NCBI RefSeq assembly: GCF_002159265.1
Contig: NZ_NFHG01000017.1
Span: 16,989 to 80,988 of the forward strand
Source: Flavonifractor sp. An82
Lineage (GTDB): Bacteria; Bacillota; Clostridia; Oscillospirales; Oscillospiraceae
DNA: 64,000 bases
Reading direction: 5' to 3'
Shown here: piece after piece, positions 1 to 10,763 of the stretch
Layout: every line of letters begins with the position of its first letter
Numbering within the stretch: the stretch's first letter is position 1
Translations under genes and position numbers: made by a program
Notes under the pieces: model-generated
The model's database searches: none
The model's input: the letters and a program-made list of their open reading frames with translations, nothing else
Told to the model about the DNA's origin: nothing

Positions 1-63
1 GATGATGATCAGGATGATCCACAGGCAGCTGTTGCCGCCAAAACCGTTATTGCCGAAACACAT
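1..63 (-). CDS. Small hydrophobic Gly/Asn/Cys-rich protein (partial)
   Basis: Only the first 21 codons are in the window. Reading leftward from ATG at 63, the peptide starts MCFGNNGFGGN and then becomes a run of Leu/Ile (LWIILIIII) at the edge. A good ribosome site (AGGTGAG) lies just upstream of the ATG. Short proteins with a Gly/Asn/Cys-rich head and one hydrophobic segment are common in Clostridia and resemble YjcZ-type spore peptides. The assignment to that group is a guess from composition. It is divergent from mltG. Confidence 0.5.
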   Translation of the reverse strand, partial: MCFGNNGFGGNSCLWIILIII

Positions 64-165
64 ATCGTCTCACCTCACTTGCTTTAGCTGACCTATTCTA
101 TGCGGTCCGGTGGGCACTGGTTCCGGCGATCCACTGTTTTTTTGATTCGGTTAGGAGTTGAACCT

Positions 166-1386
166 ATGTCTCAGGAAGATTATCGCAGCGAGGGCCGTCG
201 GGAGACCCACTCCCGGGCAAGCCACAGCGAGAAGCGTCTGGCTCCTTCCAGCCGCTCCTCCAGCCGCGCGGCCCATCGCACCACGCCGGAGGGGGACCCC
301 CGTCCCTCACGTCCCCGCAAAAAGCGCAAACGTCTGGGCTCCTGGGGGATCCTCATCTATGTGATCTGTGTGCTGGGCGTCTCCCTCCTGCTGGCCGGCG
401 TGGGCTGGCTGTGGGCCAATGACGTTCTGGCGCTGAACAAGGACTACCATACCGCCGTTGTGGAGATCCATGAGGGCGACACGGTATCCCAGGTGGCTGA
501 CAAGCTGAAGGAGCAGGGGCTGATCGAATACAAGTCTGTCTTTAAGCTTTTCTGCACCTTTACCCATGTCTCCGGCAAGGCCGGCGAGGAGGACGCCAAG
601 ATCACCCCGGGCAGCTATGAGCTGAATACCGATATGGATTACCGGGCCCTGATCAGCAGCATGGGCTCCAGCTCCGCCAACCGGCTCACCACCACAGTGA
701 CCATCCCCGAAGGCACCACCGAGGCCCAGATCTTTGAGATGCTGGAGAAGGCGGGCGTGGCCACAGTGGAGGATCTGACCGAGACAGCGGCCAACTATGC
801 CTTCAAGTTCTCCTTCCTCCAGGGCGTGCTGCCCCTGGGCGACGCCAAGCGGCTGGAGGGCTACCTCTTCCCCGACACCTATGAGTTCTATATGGGTGAG
901 GACCCGGTGAGCGTGCTCAACAAGATGATCCTCCGCTTTGACGAGATCTTCACCGACGACATGCGCAAGGCCATGACGGACAAGGGCATGACGGTGAATG
1001 ACGCTGTCATTATCGCCTCCATGATCGAGAAGGAGACCGACGGCACCGACCAGGGCAAGATCTCCTCGGTCATCTACAACCGTCTCAATAACCCCACCAG
1101 CGAGACAGCGGGCTATCTGAACATCGACGCCACCATTCTGTACGCCACCGGCGGCACCACGGTGGACATCAACGCCGATACGCCCTATAACACCTATACC
1201 CACAAGGGGCTTCCTCCCACCGCCATCTCTTGTCCCGGTGTGGACGCCCTGAAGGCGGCAGTGAATCCAGACTCCACCAATTACTATTTCTATGCGCTGG
1301 GCGATGATGGAGTCCATCACTTCTTCCGAACCAGCAGCGAGCATCAATCCTTCCTCAGGAGCCAGGAGCTGTACAAGAATGACTAA
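166..1386 (+). CDS. mltG: Endolytic murein transglycosylase MltG (YceG family)
   Basis: A membrane-anchored lytic transglycosylase that cleaves nascent peptidoglycan strands and sets glycan length. The 406-residue protein has a basic, Ser/Arg-rich cytoplasmic head (residues 1-57), one membrane segment (about 59-83), then the extracytoplasmic YceG domain. The catalytic glutamate is visible in the IEKE motif (Glu288), followed by the family signature VIYNRLNNP. ATG at 166 was chosen because TTAGGAG lies just upstream; an in-frame ATG at 100 would add 22 residues without a clear ribosome site. The stop overlaps the next gene by 8 bp, so the two are translationally coupled, an arrangement often seen for mltG and U32 peptidases in Firmicutes. 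Confidence 0.93.
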   Translation: MSQEDYRSEGRRETHSRASHSEKRLAPSSRSSSRAAHRTTPEGDPRPSRPRKKRKRLGSWGILIYVICVLGVSLLLAGVGWLWANDVLALNKDYHTAVVEIHEGDTVSQVADKLKEQGLIEYKSVFKLFCTFTHVSGKAGEEDAKITPGSYELNTDMDYRALISSMGSSSANRLTTTVTIPEGTTEAQIFEMLEKAGVATVEDLTETAANYAFKFSFLQGVLPLGDAKRLEGYLFPDTYEFYMGEDPVSVLNKMILRFDEIFTDDMRKAMTDKGMTVNDAVIIASMIEKETDGTDQGKISSVIYNRLNNPTSETAGYLNIDATILYATGGTTVDINADTPYNTYTHKGLPPTAISCPGVDALKAAVNPDSTNYYFYALGDDGVHHFFRTSSEHQSFLRSQELYKND

Positions 1387-2593
1387 ACAAATCGAACTGC
1401 TCTCCCCCGCCGGGGACATGGAACGGCTGAAAATGTCCCTGGCCTATGGGGCGGACGCGGTCTATCTGGCGGGCAACGATTTCGGTATGCGGGCCTTTGC
1501 AGGCAACTTCACCCCCGACGAGATGCGCCAGGCGGTGGAGCTGTGCCACAGCAAGGGAGTGTCCATCCACGTCACCTGCAACACCATGCCCCGCAATGAC
1601 GAGGTGGCCCGGCTGCCCCAGTGGCTGGAATACCTCCAGGACCTGGGTGTGGACGCCGCCATCGTGGCCGATGTGGGGGTGCTCTCCCTGCTGAAAAAGC
1701 ACGCCCCCGGGGTGAAGGCCCACATCTCCACCCAGGCCAGCATCTCCAACTATCAGGCCGCCCAGGCCTGGTATGACCTGGGCGCAAGCCGGGTGATCCT
1801 GGCCCGTGAGCTCTCCCTGGACGAGATCCGGGAGATCCGGGCCAAGGCCCCCAAAGAGCTGGAGATCGAGGCCTTTGTTCACGGCGCCATGTGTGTCAGC
1901 TACTCCGGCCGCTGCCTGCTGAGCGACTATATGACCGGCCGGGACGCCAACCGGGGTGCCTGCGCCCAGCCCTGCCGCTACAAGTATGCTCTCATGGAGG
2001 AGAAGCGCCCCGGGGAGTATTTCCCCATCGGCGAGGATGAGGGGGGTGCCTTCATCATGAACTCCCGGGATATGTGCATGATTGACCACATCCCGGAGCT
2101 GATGGACGCCGGTCTCAATTCCCTCAAGGTGGAGGGCCGGGCCAAGAGCGCCTACTACGCCGCTGTGGTCACCGCCGCCTACCGTCACGCCATTGACGCG
2201 GCTGCCGCGGGCCAGCCCATGGACCCGGTGTGGCGGGAAGAGGTGGACAAAGTGAGCCACCGGCCCTACTCCACCGGCTTCTACTTCGGCCAGCCCGGTC
2301 AATACACCGGCGACGCCCGGTATATCCGGGAGTGGCAGGTGGTGGCGGTGGTCACCGCCTGCGACGCCGACGGCAACGCCACCCTCTCCCTGCGCAACAA
2401 GTTTGCCGCGGGGGATACGCTGGAGCTGGTGGGCCCCGATGTGGCGGCCACTCCCTTCGTGGCCCCTGCTATGGAGGATGAAAACGGCTGGCCTATCACC
2501 GAGCCCCGCACCCCTCAGATGGTCTTCCGTATGAAGCTGCCCCGCCCGGTGCCCCCCCTATCCCTGATCAGGGCCTGCCGGGAAAATTCCTGA
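1379..2593 (+). CDS. U32 family peptidase-like protein (TrhP/YrrO type)
   Basis: A 404-residue member of the peptidase U32 (collagenase-like) family. Family members related to E. coli YegQ/TrhP act in tRNA U34 hydroxylation, often using prephenate, and may bind an iron-sulfur cluster. The U32 signature is visible around residues 165-200: FVHGAMC, then YSGRC, then a cysteine pair in GACAQPC, matching the conserved cysteines of the family. The N-terminal TIM-barrel-like part begins IELLSPAGDMERL, which is characteristic. ATG at 1379 overlaps the mltG stop. A strong terminator follows. Whether it is a protease or a tRNA-modifying enzyme cannot be settled from sequence alone; the latter is the better-supported role for the family. 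Confidence 0.85.
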   Translation: MTKQIELLSPAGDMERLKMSLAYGADAVYLAGNDFGMRAFAGNFTPDEMRQAVELCHSKGVSIHVTCNTMPRNDEVARLPQWLEYLQDLGVDAAIVADVGVLSLLKKHAPGVKAHISTQASISNYQAAQAWYDLGASRVILARELSLDEIREIRAKAPKELEIEAFVHGAMCVSYSGRCLLSDYMTGRDANRGACAQPCRYKYALMEEKRPGEYFPIGEDEGGAFIMNSRDMCMIDHIPELMDAGLNSLKVEGRAKSAYYAAVVTAAYRHAIDAAAAGQPMDPVWREEVDKVSHRPYSTGFYFGQPGQYTGDARYIREWQVVAVVTACDADGNATLSLRNKFAAGDTLELVGPDVAATPFVAPAMEDENGWPITEPRTPQMVFRMKLPRPVPPLSLIRACRENS

Positions 2594-2598
2594 TATGC

Positions 2599-2632
2599 AA
2601 AAGTCCAGGCGAAATTCGCCTGGACTTTTTTG
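2599..2632 (+). terminator. Rho-independent terminator after mltG-U32 operon
   Basis: A near-perfect stem (AAGTCCAGGCGAA pairing with TTCGCCTGGACTT) with a tiny loop is followed by a run of six T. It ends the mltG-U32 unit before the ECF sigma gene. Confidence 0.9.
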
Positions 2633-2681
2633 TGACCTGGAAGTCTGCCCAGTCGTTATATGGGTGAAAGGAGGCGGTACG

Positions 2682-3173
2682 ATGAAGGAACAAGACTCGT
2701 TGACCAGGCGGTTTGAATCAGCCTATGCTGCCTATGGCACATCGGTCTACCGGCTGGCCATGGTCTATCTGGGCTGCCCGGCGGACGCCGAGGATATCAC
2801 TCAGGAGGTCTTTCTCAAGCTGCTGTACAAGGCCCCCGCTTTTGCCGACAGGGAGCACGAGAAGCGCTGGCTGCTGCGGGTGACCGCCAATCTGTGTCGG
2901 GATCAACTGAAAAACTTCTGGAGGCGGCAGACGGTGGCCCTGGATGAGAGCTGCCCTGTGCCGGAAGGCCCGGACCGGGCGGTGCTGGAGACCATTCTGG
3001 CTCTGCCCGAGACCTACAAAGGCCCCATCCACCTTCACTACTACGAGGGCTACTCGGTGGCGGAGGTGGCAGAGATCCTGAAGCTGAGCCAGTCAGCGGT
3101 AAAAATGCGGCTGAAACGGGGCCGGGAGCTGCTGAAACTGGAACTGGACACCGGATGGGAGGGAAGCGTATGA
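2682..3173 (+). CDS. ECF-type RNA polymerase sigma factor
   Basis: A 163-residue sigma-70 family factor of extracytoplasmic-function size. Region 2 is visible at about residues 15-80 (MVYLGCPADAEDITQEVFLKL and the following W-rich core segment). Region 4 is at about 105-155, with a helix-turn-helix YSVAEVAEILKLSQSAVKMRL. ATG at 2682 was chosen because AAAGGAGGCGG lies at ideal distance. The stop overlaps the next start as ATGA, which places it with the downstream membrane protein as a sigma/anti-sigma pair. It probably directs transcription of its own operon in response to an envelope signal; the target genes are not evident here. Confidence 0.9.
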   Translation: MKEQDSLTRRFESAYAAYGTSVYRLAMVYLGCPADAEDITQEVFLKLLYKAPAFADREHEKRWLLRVTANLCRDQLKNFWRRQTVALDESCPVPEGPDRAVLETILALPETYKGPIHLHYYEGYSVAEVAEILKLSQSAVKMRLKRGRELLKLELDTGWEGSV

Positions 3174-4585
3174 ACACCCGGGATTATCGCAACGCAATGG
3201 ACCAGCTGAACCCCGCCCCCGATCTGGAGGGGCGTATCAAAGAGCAGCTGAATCTGCCCTCCATGCGGCAGGCGCACCCCCGCAGGCTGGCAGGCAAGGT
3301 TCTTGCGGCGGCCATCGCCATTGCCTGCACCTTTATGGTGGCTATGGCAGTGAGCCCCCAGCTGCGGGCGGCGGTGCTCACCTTCTTCCACCTGGAGGAA
3401 ACCGAGCAGGTGCCCGGCCCTGTGGGCGAGGCGCCGGAGGAACCGGAAATGACCCAGACCACCATTGACGGTCTGGTGGAGGCCCAGTATATCCGTCTCC
3501 CCAACGCCGGGGCAGGCTATGACTACGGTGTCGGCACCCTGTTTCAGGCAGAGCGGGCTGACGACGGCACCCTCCTAGCCCGCCACTACTGGGCGGCGGA
3601 GGGGGATCAGCTGGTCCCCCTGGAGACCCACACCACCCGGTTTTCCACCACCTGGGAGGGCGTGACCTATACCGACACCGTCTACTGGTGCGAGTATGAG
3701 GGGGCAATCTCCTGCCATTGTGACGGCACCGCCGGCTATGCCCTGGACTACGACTGTAATGCCATCGCCATCCCCGGCTCCACCGACAGCGTCATCCTCC
3801 GTCTCAGCCAGGGCAGCCAAACGGACTACCGGCAGTACCCGGTGCTGCTGGACCTGGAAACCGGAGCAGTCACCGACCTGCTGGATGGCACCGGCTGGGA
3901 AAAGGCCGCGCCTCTGACTGACATACGGTGGTCAGACGATTTGTCCGCCGCCATTCTGTCCAGCGACCGCACGGGCTGGTTCTACTGTGACCGCACGGCC
4001 CAAACCACCACCGCCCTGGACGAGCTCACCGGCCTGGAGGTATTCAGCGCCTGGTTTGATCAGGACGGCGCCCTGATCCTGCTGACCCTCTCCGGGTCGG
4101 AAGGGGACTGCTACGATGTCTGGACCTGGCAGCCGGAGAACGGCCAGCTGAAGCGCACCTTCTCCCAGCTGCCGGTCTACCAGTCCCGGGAGGAGAACCC
4201 CCACGGCTTCCAGTTCTTCTTTGGCGGCAGACGGGGCATCTATGTGGCGGAGGACGGCACGGTATCGGTGCTGGACCTGGTTACCGGTGGGACCACCATT
4301 GTGGAGGATTTCTTATTGTCCCAACAGGAGAACGCCACCTTGATCGCCAATACTTCCGGCACCAAGGTTCTGTTTGCCAGCTACGACGACCAGGCCGACG
4401 GGCTTGGGATATCCAGCCTTGGAGTCATGGACCTGGAGCGCGGCGTGTTCACCCTGCTGGATCGGGAAAATTACGACGCCCTGCACGAGGGCTCCCTGAG
4501 CTGGTTCGATGAGGACCGGGTAGCCATCACCGCCCATGAAACGCACAATTTCCACCAGACCTATCTCTACCTCTACCGCTTCTGA
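3170..4585 (+). CDS. Probable anti-sigma factor with large extracytoplasmic beta-propeller-like domain
   Basis: A 471-residue protein translationally coupled (ATGA overlap) to the ECF sigma gene. The first 45 residues are cytoplasmic and charged, followed by one membrane segment (about residues 46-65, AGKVLAAAIAIACTFMVAMAV). Its downstream flank, SPQLRAAVLTFFHLEE, is the pattern commonly seen in clostridial DUF4179-like anti-sigma proteins. The remaining 380 residues are repetitive beta-rich modules with recurring D-x-T-G turns and W/Y-rich strands, which suggests a TolB/WD-like propeller acting as a sensor outside the cell. No zinc-binding HxxxCxxC motif is seen. The anti-sigma role is inferred from gene order and topology. 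Confidence 0.75.
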   Translation: MNTRDYRNAMDQLNPAPDLEGRIKEQLNLPSMRQAHPRRLAGKVLAAAIAIACTFMVAMAVSPQLRAAVLTFFHLEETEQVPGPVGEAPEEPEMTQTTIDGLVEAQYIRLPNAGAGYDYGVGTLFQAERADDGTLLARHYWAAEGDQLVPLETHTTRFSTTWEGVTYTDTVYWCEYEGAISCHCDGTAGYALDYDCNAIAIPGSTDSVILRLSQGSQTDYRQYPVLLDLETGAVTDLLDGTGWEKAAPLTDIRWSDDLSAAILSSDRTGWFYCDRTAQTTTALDELTGLEVFSAWFDQDGALILLTLSGSEGDCYDVWTWQPENGQLKRTFSQLPVYQSREENPHGFQFFFGGRRGIYVAEDGTVSVLDLVTGGTTIVEDFLLSQQENATLIANTSGTKVLFASYDDQADGLGISSLGVMDLERGVFTLLDRENYDALHEGSLSWFDEDRVAITAHETHNFHQTYLYLYRF

Positions 4586-4592
4586 CCGGCAG

Positions 4593-4632
4593 GACGGCCC
4601 GGGCCATGACTGGCCCGGGCCGTCTTTTTTTA
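4593..4632 (+). terminator. Rho-independent terminator after ECF sigma/anti-sigma operon
   Basis: A 14-bp GC-rich stem (GACGGCCCGGGCCA pairing with TGGCCCGGGCCGTC) with a TGAC loop is followed by seven or more T residues. Confidence 0.95.
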
Positions 4633-4814
4633 CATTCTTTCGCCTTGGAAACAGATTGTTGTTATGTTCACGACAAGCCAAAACCAGTTCCAGAATCTCC
4701 CTTGCCCGGCTGGTACATCCGCCTGTTTCTGCCCAAAATGTTATAGTTATATTTTTAACTTATTTGTCTCAAAAATAACAAAATTATGTTAAAAAATAAA
4801 CTTTTTAAAACTTA

Positions 4815-4843
4815 TTGACTTCTTTATTGCGTTAAATTATACT
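4815..4843 (+). promoter_or_regulatory. Sigma-A promoter for the iron alcohol dehydrogenase
   Basis: TTGACT (4815-4820), a 17-bp spacer, and TATACT (4838-4843) lie in the AT-rich 260-bp gap between 4633 and 4892. Apart from this promoter, the gap holds only AT-rich sequence with no gene visible. The predicted start is about 40 nt upstream of the ATG. Confidence 0.85.
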
Positions 4844-4892
4844 TGCGTCAATCACTGGGGCGCAACAGCCCGTCATAAGGAGGAAACCGGCA

Positions 4893-6050
4893 ATGTCCAC
4901 CTATTACTTTCTGCCCACCCGCAATGTGTTCGGCGAGGGAGCCGTCAACGAGGTCGGCGCGCTCATGGGCAGCCTGAACGTCAGCCACGCCATGATCGTC
5001 ACCGATAAATTTCTGGCCCAGTCCGGTATGGCGGCCTTAGTCAGCCAGATCCTGGCGGACTCCGGCATCCGCTCCGTAGTGTTTGACGGCGCGGAGCCCA
5101 ACCCCACCGACAAGAACGTGGAGGCGGGCGTGGCCTTTTTCCAGGAAAACGGCTGCGATTCCATCATCTCTCTGGGCGGCGGCTCCTCCCACGACTGTGC
5201 CAAGGGCATCGGCCTGGTAGCCAGCAACGGCGGCACCATCCATGACTACGAGGGCGTGGACAAGGCCTCCAAGGACGTGGTACCCCTCATGGCTATCAAC
5301 ACCACTGCCGGTACCGCCTCTGAGATCACCCGTTTCTGCATCATCACCGACACTACCCGCAAGGTCAAGATGGCCATTGTGGACTGGCGGGTCACCCCCA
5401 AGATCGCCGTCAATGACCCGGTGCTGATGAAGGGTATGCCCGCCTCCCTCACCGCCGCCACCGGCATGGACGCTATGACCCACGCCATCGAGGCCTATGT
5501 CTCCACCGCTGCCAACGTGCTCACCGACTCCGCCGCTCTGATGGCAGTGAAGATGATCTACCAGTACCTGCCCAAGGCAGTGGCCAACGGCGATTACATG
5601 AAGGCCCGGGACAAGATGGCTTACGCCCAGTATCTGGCGGGCATCGCCTTCAACAACGCCTCCCTGGGCTATGTCCATGCCATGGCACACCAGCTGGGCG
5701 GCTACTACAACCTGCCCCATGGCGTGTGCAATGCCATCCTGCTGCCTTATGTGGAGGAGTTCAACCTCATCGGCAACCTGAACCGCTTCCGAGATCTGGC
5801 CCAGGCCATGGGGGAGCAGATCGACGGCCTGTCCACCGGAGACGCCGCCGCCAAGGCCATTCAGGCCATCCGCACCATCAGCCGCCAGGTGGGTATTCCC
5901 GCCAACCTAAAGATGCTGGGCGTCAAACCGGAAGACTTTGGCGTCATGGCGGAAAACGCTATGAAGGATGTCTGCTGTCTCACCAATCCCCGCAAGGCCA
6001 CCAAGGAGCAGATCATTGAGATCTACCGCCGGGCCTATGAGGGTGAATAA
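4893..6050 (+). CDS. Iron-containing alcohol dehydrogenase (DhaT/butanol dehydrogenase type)
   Basis: A 385-residue group III Fe-dependent alcohol dehydrogenase, a soluble NAD(P)H enzyme that reduces aldehydes to alcohols or the reverse. The N-terminal nucleotide-binding half contains GGGSSHDCAKG (about residues 95-105). The all-helical metal-binding half contains the conserved histidines in HAMAHQLGGYYNLPHG. The motif TTAGTASEITRF is typical of 1,3-propanediol/butanol dehydrogenase relatives. It is monocistronic, with a strong sigma-A promoter, an AAGGAGG ribosome site and a terminator just downstream. Substrate cannot be read from sequence. It is not a close copy of the second Fe-ADH at 61928-63130. 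Confidence 0.93.
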   Translation: MSTYYFLPTRNVFGEGAVNEVGALMGSLNVSHAMIVTDKFLAQSGMAALVSQILADSGIRSVVFDGAEPNPTDKNVEAGVAFFQENGCDSIISLGGGSSHDCAKGIGLVASNGGTIHDYEGVDKASKDVVPLMAINTTAGTASEITRFCIITDTTRKVKMAIVDWRVTPKIAVNDPVLMKGMPASLTAATGMDAMTHAIEAYVSTAANVLTDSAALMAVKMIYQYLPKAVANGDYMKARDKMAYAQYLAGIAFNNASLGYVHAMAHQLGGYYNLPHGVCNAILLPYVEEFNLIGNLNRFRDLAQAMGEQIDGLSTGDAAAKAIQAIRTISRQVGIPANLKMLGVKPEDFGVMAENAMKDVCCLTNPRKATKEQIIEIYRRAYEGE

Positions 6051-6059
6051 AATATCTCC

Positions 6060-6092
6060 GCCGGGCGTGTCTCCAGGGCACGCCCGGCTTTA
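6060..6092 (+). terminator. Rho-independent terminator after the alcohol dehydrogenase
   Basis: A stem of CCGGGCGTG pairing with CACGCCCGG around a 9-nt loop is followed by CTTTATT. The T-tract is imperfect. Confidence 0.75.
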
Positions 6093-6180
6093 TTACCCCT
6101 TTATTTTATTGTTTTTCAATAAATTTATATTGACTTTCAAACTTACCCATGGTAGGATAGCCCCGAAAGGAGCGATTGCT

Positions 6181-6867
6181 ATGACTCCCTCTCCCGCCTC
6201 CCGGTTCGGCGGCTTTGCATCGGGGCACTTTGTGGTCACTACCCTTTGTGCTTGTCTGCTGTTCTTTCAGGCGCCAGGGATATTATCTCTTCCAGATCCC
6301 TGGCCCGCCGTCTTTATGATGTTTCTCTATGTCCCGGCCGGCTGGACAGTATCTTGTCTCCGCCGTTGGGCACGACCCACGCCCCGGGAGGGAATGAAGG
6401 CCGTCCTCTATCCCGCTCTGGTGGCCTGGGCCTGGGCTTTGGGGGGCTGGCTGCTGTTTGTGGCCGGCCTGTCCTGGTCCCTCGCAGGGTCCGTCGGCAG
6501 CCTGATGCTTCTGTCCACCTACTTTCTGGCCGCTCCCTCCTTCCTGCTGATGCTGACCGGTCTCCAAAGCGATCTGGCCTTTACCACTCTGACCTTTTCT
6601 CTGCAGTGGTACGGTCTTATTTTTCTAGCGGGCCTGCTGCCGCCGCTGCTCTTCTGTCTGGGGTCTCTGCTGCCCCACCCCGTAAGGAGGATACGTCATG
6701 AAAAGAAAACGGATCTGGCTCCCAGCGATTCTGCTGATCCTCTGCCCGATGGCCCTGTCTGTATGGAGCCGGTCCAGCCAGACCGGGATAAGCCTGTTTG
6801 TGACCCTCCATCAGAGGGATCTGGAACAGATCGCGGCGGACTGCCTGACACAGAGCGGGGCACCTGA
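6181..6867 (+). CDS. Unknown polytopic membrane protein; C-terminus may be frameshifted
   Basis: No family is recognised. ATG at 6181 follows a good AAAGGAGCG ribosome site. Residues 1-165 form four or five hydrophobic segments rich in Leu, Phe, Trp and Ala (for example FASGHFVVTTLCACLLFF and WAWALGGWLLFVAGLSW), so it is an integral membrane protein. The last 55 residues switch to a hydrophilic Asp/Pro/Arg-rich tail that lies entirely over the start of the next gene (6698). Real tails rarely behave this way; a one-base shift near 6650-6690 would end the protein at the TGA at 6699-6701, overlapping the next ATG as ATGA. The tail may therefore be an artefact or a recent mutation. Confidence 0.6.
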   Translation: MTPSPASRFGGFASGHFVVTTLCACLLFFQAPGILSLPDPWPAVFMMFLYVPAGWTVSCLRRWARPTPREGMKAVLYPALVAWAWALGGWLLFVAGLSWSLAGSVGSLMLLSTYFLAAPSFLLMLTGLQSDLAFTTLTFSLQWYGLIFLAGLLPPLLFCLGSLLPHPVRRIRHEKKTDLAPSDSADPLPDGPVCMEPVQPDRDKPVCDPPSEGSGTDRGGLPDTERGT

Positions 6868-7135
6868 CCGGTACAGAGGGGTCCGGGTGGAAGGGGTATT
6901 TCCCGGGGAAGCTCCCATCGTCCAGTTCTCCTCCGGTGGCTGGGGACTGGTCCCCTCCGGCACCTACCAGGGCTTCTATTATTCCGAGAGCGGCCGGCCT
7001 GCCGCCTATCAGAATGTGGATCTGGAACTGGTTCCCGTCTCCGACACGGAGTGGGCCTGGACCGACGGCACAGACAATGGTGGCTCCACCCGGCGGATCT
7101 CGGAGCACTGGTTTTCCTACAAAGCGTGGTTTTAA
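6698..7135 (+). CDS. Unknown secreted or membrane-anchored protein
   Basis: A 145-residue protein of no recognised family. It starts MKRKRIWLPAILLILCPMALS, a positively charged head followed by one hydrophobic segment, so it is either exported or anchored by its N-terminus. The rest is soluble with several Trp, Tyr and Gly residues (PSGTYQGFYYSES) and a WAWTDGTDNGG segment. The start has an excellent ribosome site (TAAGGAGGA). It lies in a row with the membrane protein before it and a similar small protein after it, probably one operon. Function unknown. Confidence 0.65.
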   Translation: MKRKRIWLPAILLILCPMALSVWSRSSQTGISLFVTLHQRDLEQIAADCLTQSGAPDRYRGVRVEGVFPGEAPIVQFSSGGWGLVPSGTYQGFYYSESGRPAAYQNVDLELVPVSDTEWAWTDGTDNGGSTRRISEHWFSYKAWF

Positions 7136-7166
7136 GCACGGCTGTTTCCCAAATAGGAGGTTCTCC

Positions 7167-7622
7167 ATGAAAAGAAAACACATTCTTTTGACCGTTCTTG
7201 CCTGTCTTCTCCTTCTGGCTGGGTTCATGGGCTGGCGGCTGCTGTCCAGCTACATGCTGCCACTGCGCTTGAATTGGGGGATCTCCATTCCTTTTTGGGC
7301 CCGTCCCGCCCAATGCTATGAAAAGGATTCCGGCCCCAGTTTTCTGGGGGACGGCATCCGCTACCATGTGTTTTCCTATCAGTACGAGGACTTCATCGAC
7401 CAGATGTTTGCCTGGGGCAGCGTGGACCGGGAGACCATCTATTATGATAGCTTTACCCAGGCCGCCGAGACCTGGCTGGATGAGATCGAAGTCCCGGCCG
7501 AATACCGCCCCGACTATGAGAACTGTTCCAACTGGTACCGCGCCAAGGATGACAACAGCGAAATCCTCATCTTCTGGAATGCGGATCTGAACCGGCTCTA
7601 CATTCTGGAATCCATTCTCTGA
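7167..7622 (+). CDS. Unknown secreted or membrane-anchored protein
   Basis: A 151-residue protein of no recognised family. Its start (MKRKHILLTVLACLLLLAGF) matches the previous gene in layout, with basic residues and then a single hydrophobic anchor. The outside part is acidic and aromatic-rich (YQYEDFIDQMFAWGSVDRE; LFIFWN-like end). ATG at 7167 sits 6 nt after TAGGAGG; longer in-frame starts lie inside the upstream gene. The gene lies 31 bp after 7135 and is probably cotranscribed. It ends just before the alaS T-box promoter. Confidence 0.65.
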   Translation: MKRKHILLTVLACLLLLAGFMGWRLLSSYMLPLRLNWGISIPFWARPAQCYEKDSGPSFLGDGIRYHVFSYQYEDFIDQMFAWGSVDRETIYYDSFTQAAETWLDEIEVPAEYRPDYENCSNWYRAKDDNSEILIFWNADLNRLYILESIL

Positions 7623-7653
7623 CCGCTCAATGCCGCCCCTCCCCAAAAGGCGG

Positions 7654-7681
7654 TTGACAAAGACGGAAAATGTGATAGAAT
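7654..7681 (+). promoter_or_regulatory. Sigma-A promoter for the alaS T-box leader
   Basis: TTGACA (7654-7659), a 16-bp spacer, and TAGAAT (7676-7681) sit immediately upstream of the T-box leader. Confidence 0.8.
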
Positions 7682-7687
7682 AAGGCA

Positions 7688-7918
7688 GTTGAAGCGCGAT
7701 GACGAAGCCAAGCAGGCCACGCCGCGACAAGCGAGAGGGGACGGTGAGAGCCCTCCGCGACACGGGTCCGCAAGCCACTTCCGAGCCGCCCGGGAGGACC
7801 GGGACGATTCATCCCCGTTACCGGATGCAATGAGATGCGCCCTTTGGGCGTAGATCAGGGTGGTACCGTGGAGTAAACTTGCTCCGCCCCTGACAGTGTC
7901 GGGGGCGGAGCTTTATTT
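7688..7918 (+). promoter_or_regulatory. T-box riboswitch leader of alaS
   Basis: This leader carries the T-box core AGGGTGGTACC at 7857-7867, just before a terminator whose arms are GCTCCGCCCC (7881-7890) and GGGGCGGAGC (7901-7910), followed by a T-run. The 5' part contains the expected long Stem I region with GATGACGAAG and AGAGGGGACGG segments. In this class, uncharged tRNA pairs with a specifier codon and with the T-box bulge, favouring read-through. The downstream gene predicts alanine specificity. I could not assign the specifier codon with confidence by eye. Confidence 0.92.
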
Positions 7919-7941
7919 TTTGACAGAGGAGATTGAATCAC

Positions 7942-10614
<2,673 letters not shown>

Positions 10615-10628
10615 GCCGCCCGGCGCTT

Positions 10629-10761
10629 AGGGCGCAGATGACGCCCTTTCAAGCGTTTTGGCCCGGCATGGCCGGGCCAAAACCTTGATGCCGGGGCGAT
10701 TCATTCGCCCCGAGCAGATTAAATCGGAGGGGTCCCCATGGAATGACTCATTCCATGGGGA
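10629..10761 (+). repeat. Cluster of four consecutive hairpins between alaS and its duplicated tail
   Basis: Four inverted repeats lie back to back: AGGGCG/CGCCCT (10629-10648), TTTTGGCCCGGC/GCCGGGCCAAAA (10656-10682), GGGGCGA/TCGCCCC (10692-10712) and TCCCCATGGAA/TTCCATGGGGA (10733-10761). None is followed by a convincing T-run in the plus direction, so alaS lacks an obvious canonical terminator here. The second could still act as a bidirectional stem. The arrangement resembles a small palindromic insertion or recombination scar. Confidence 0.7.
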
Positions 10762-10763
10762 TC

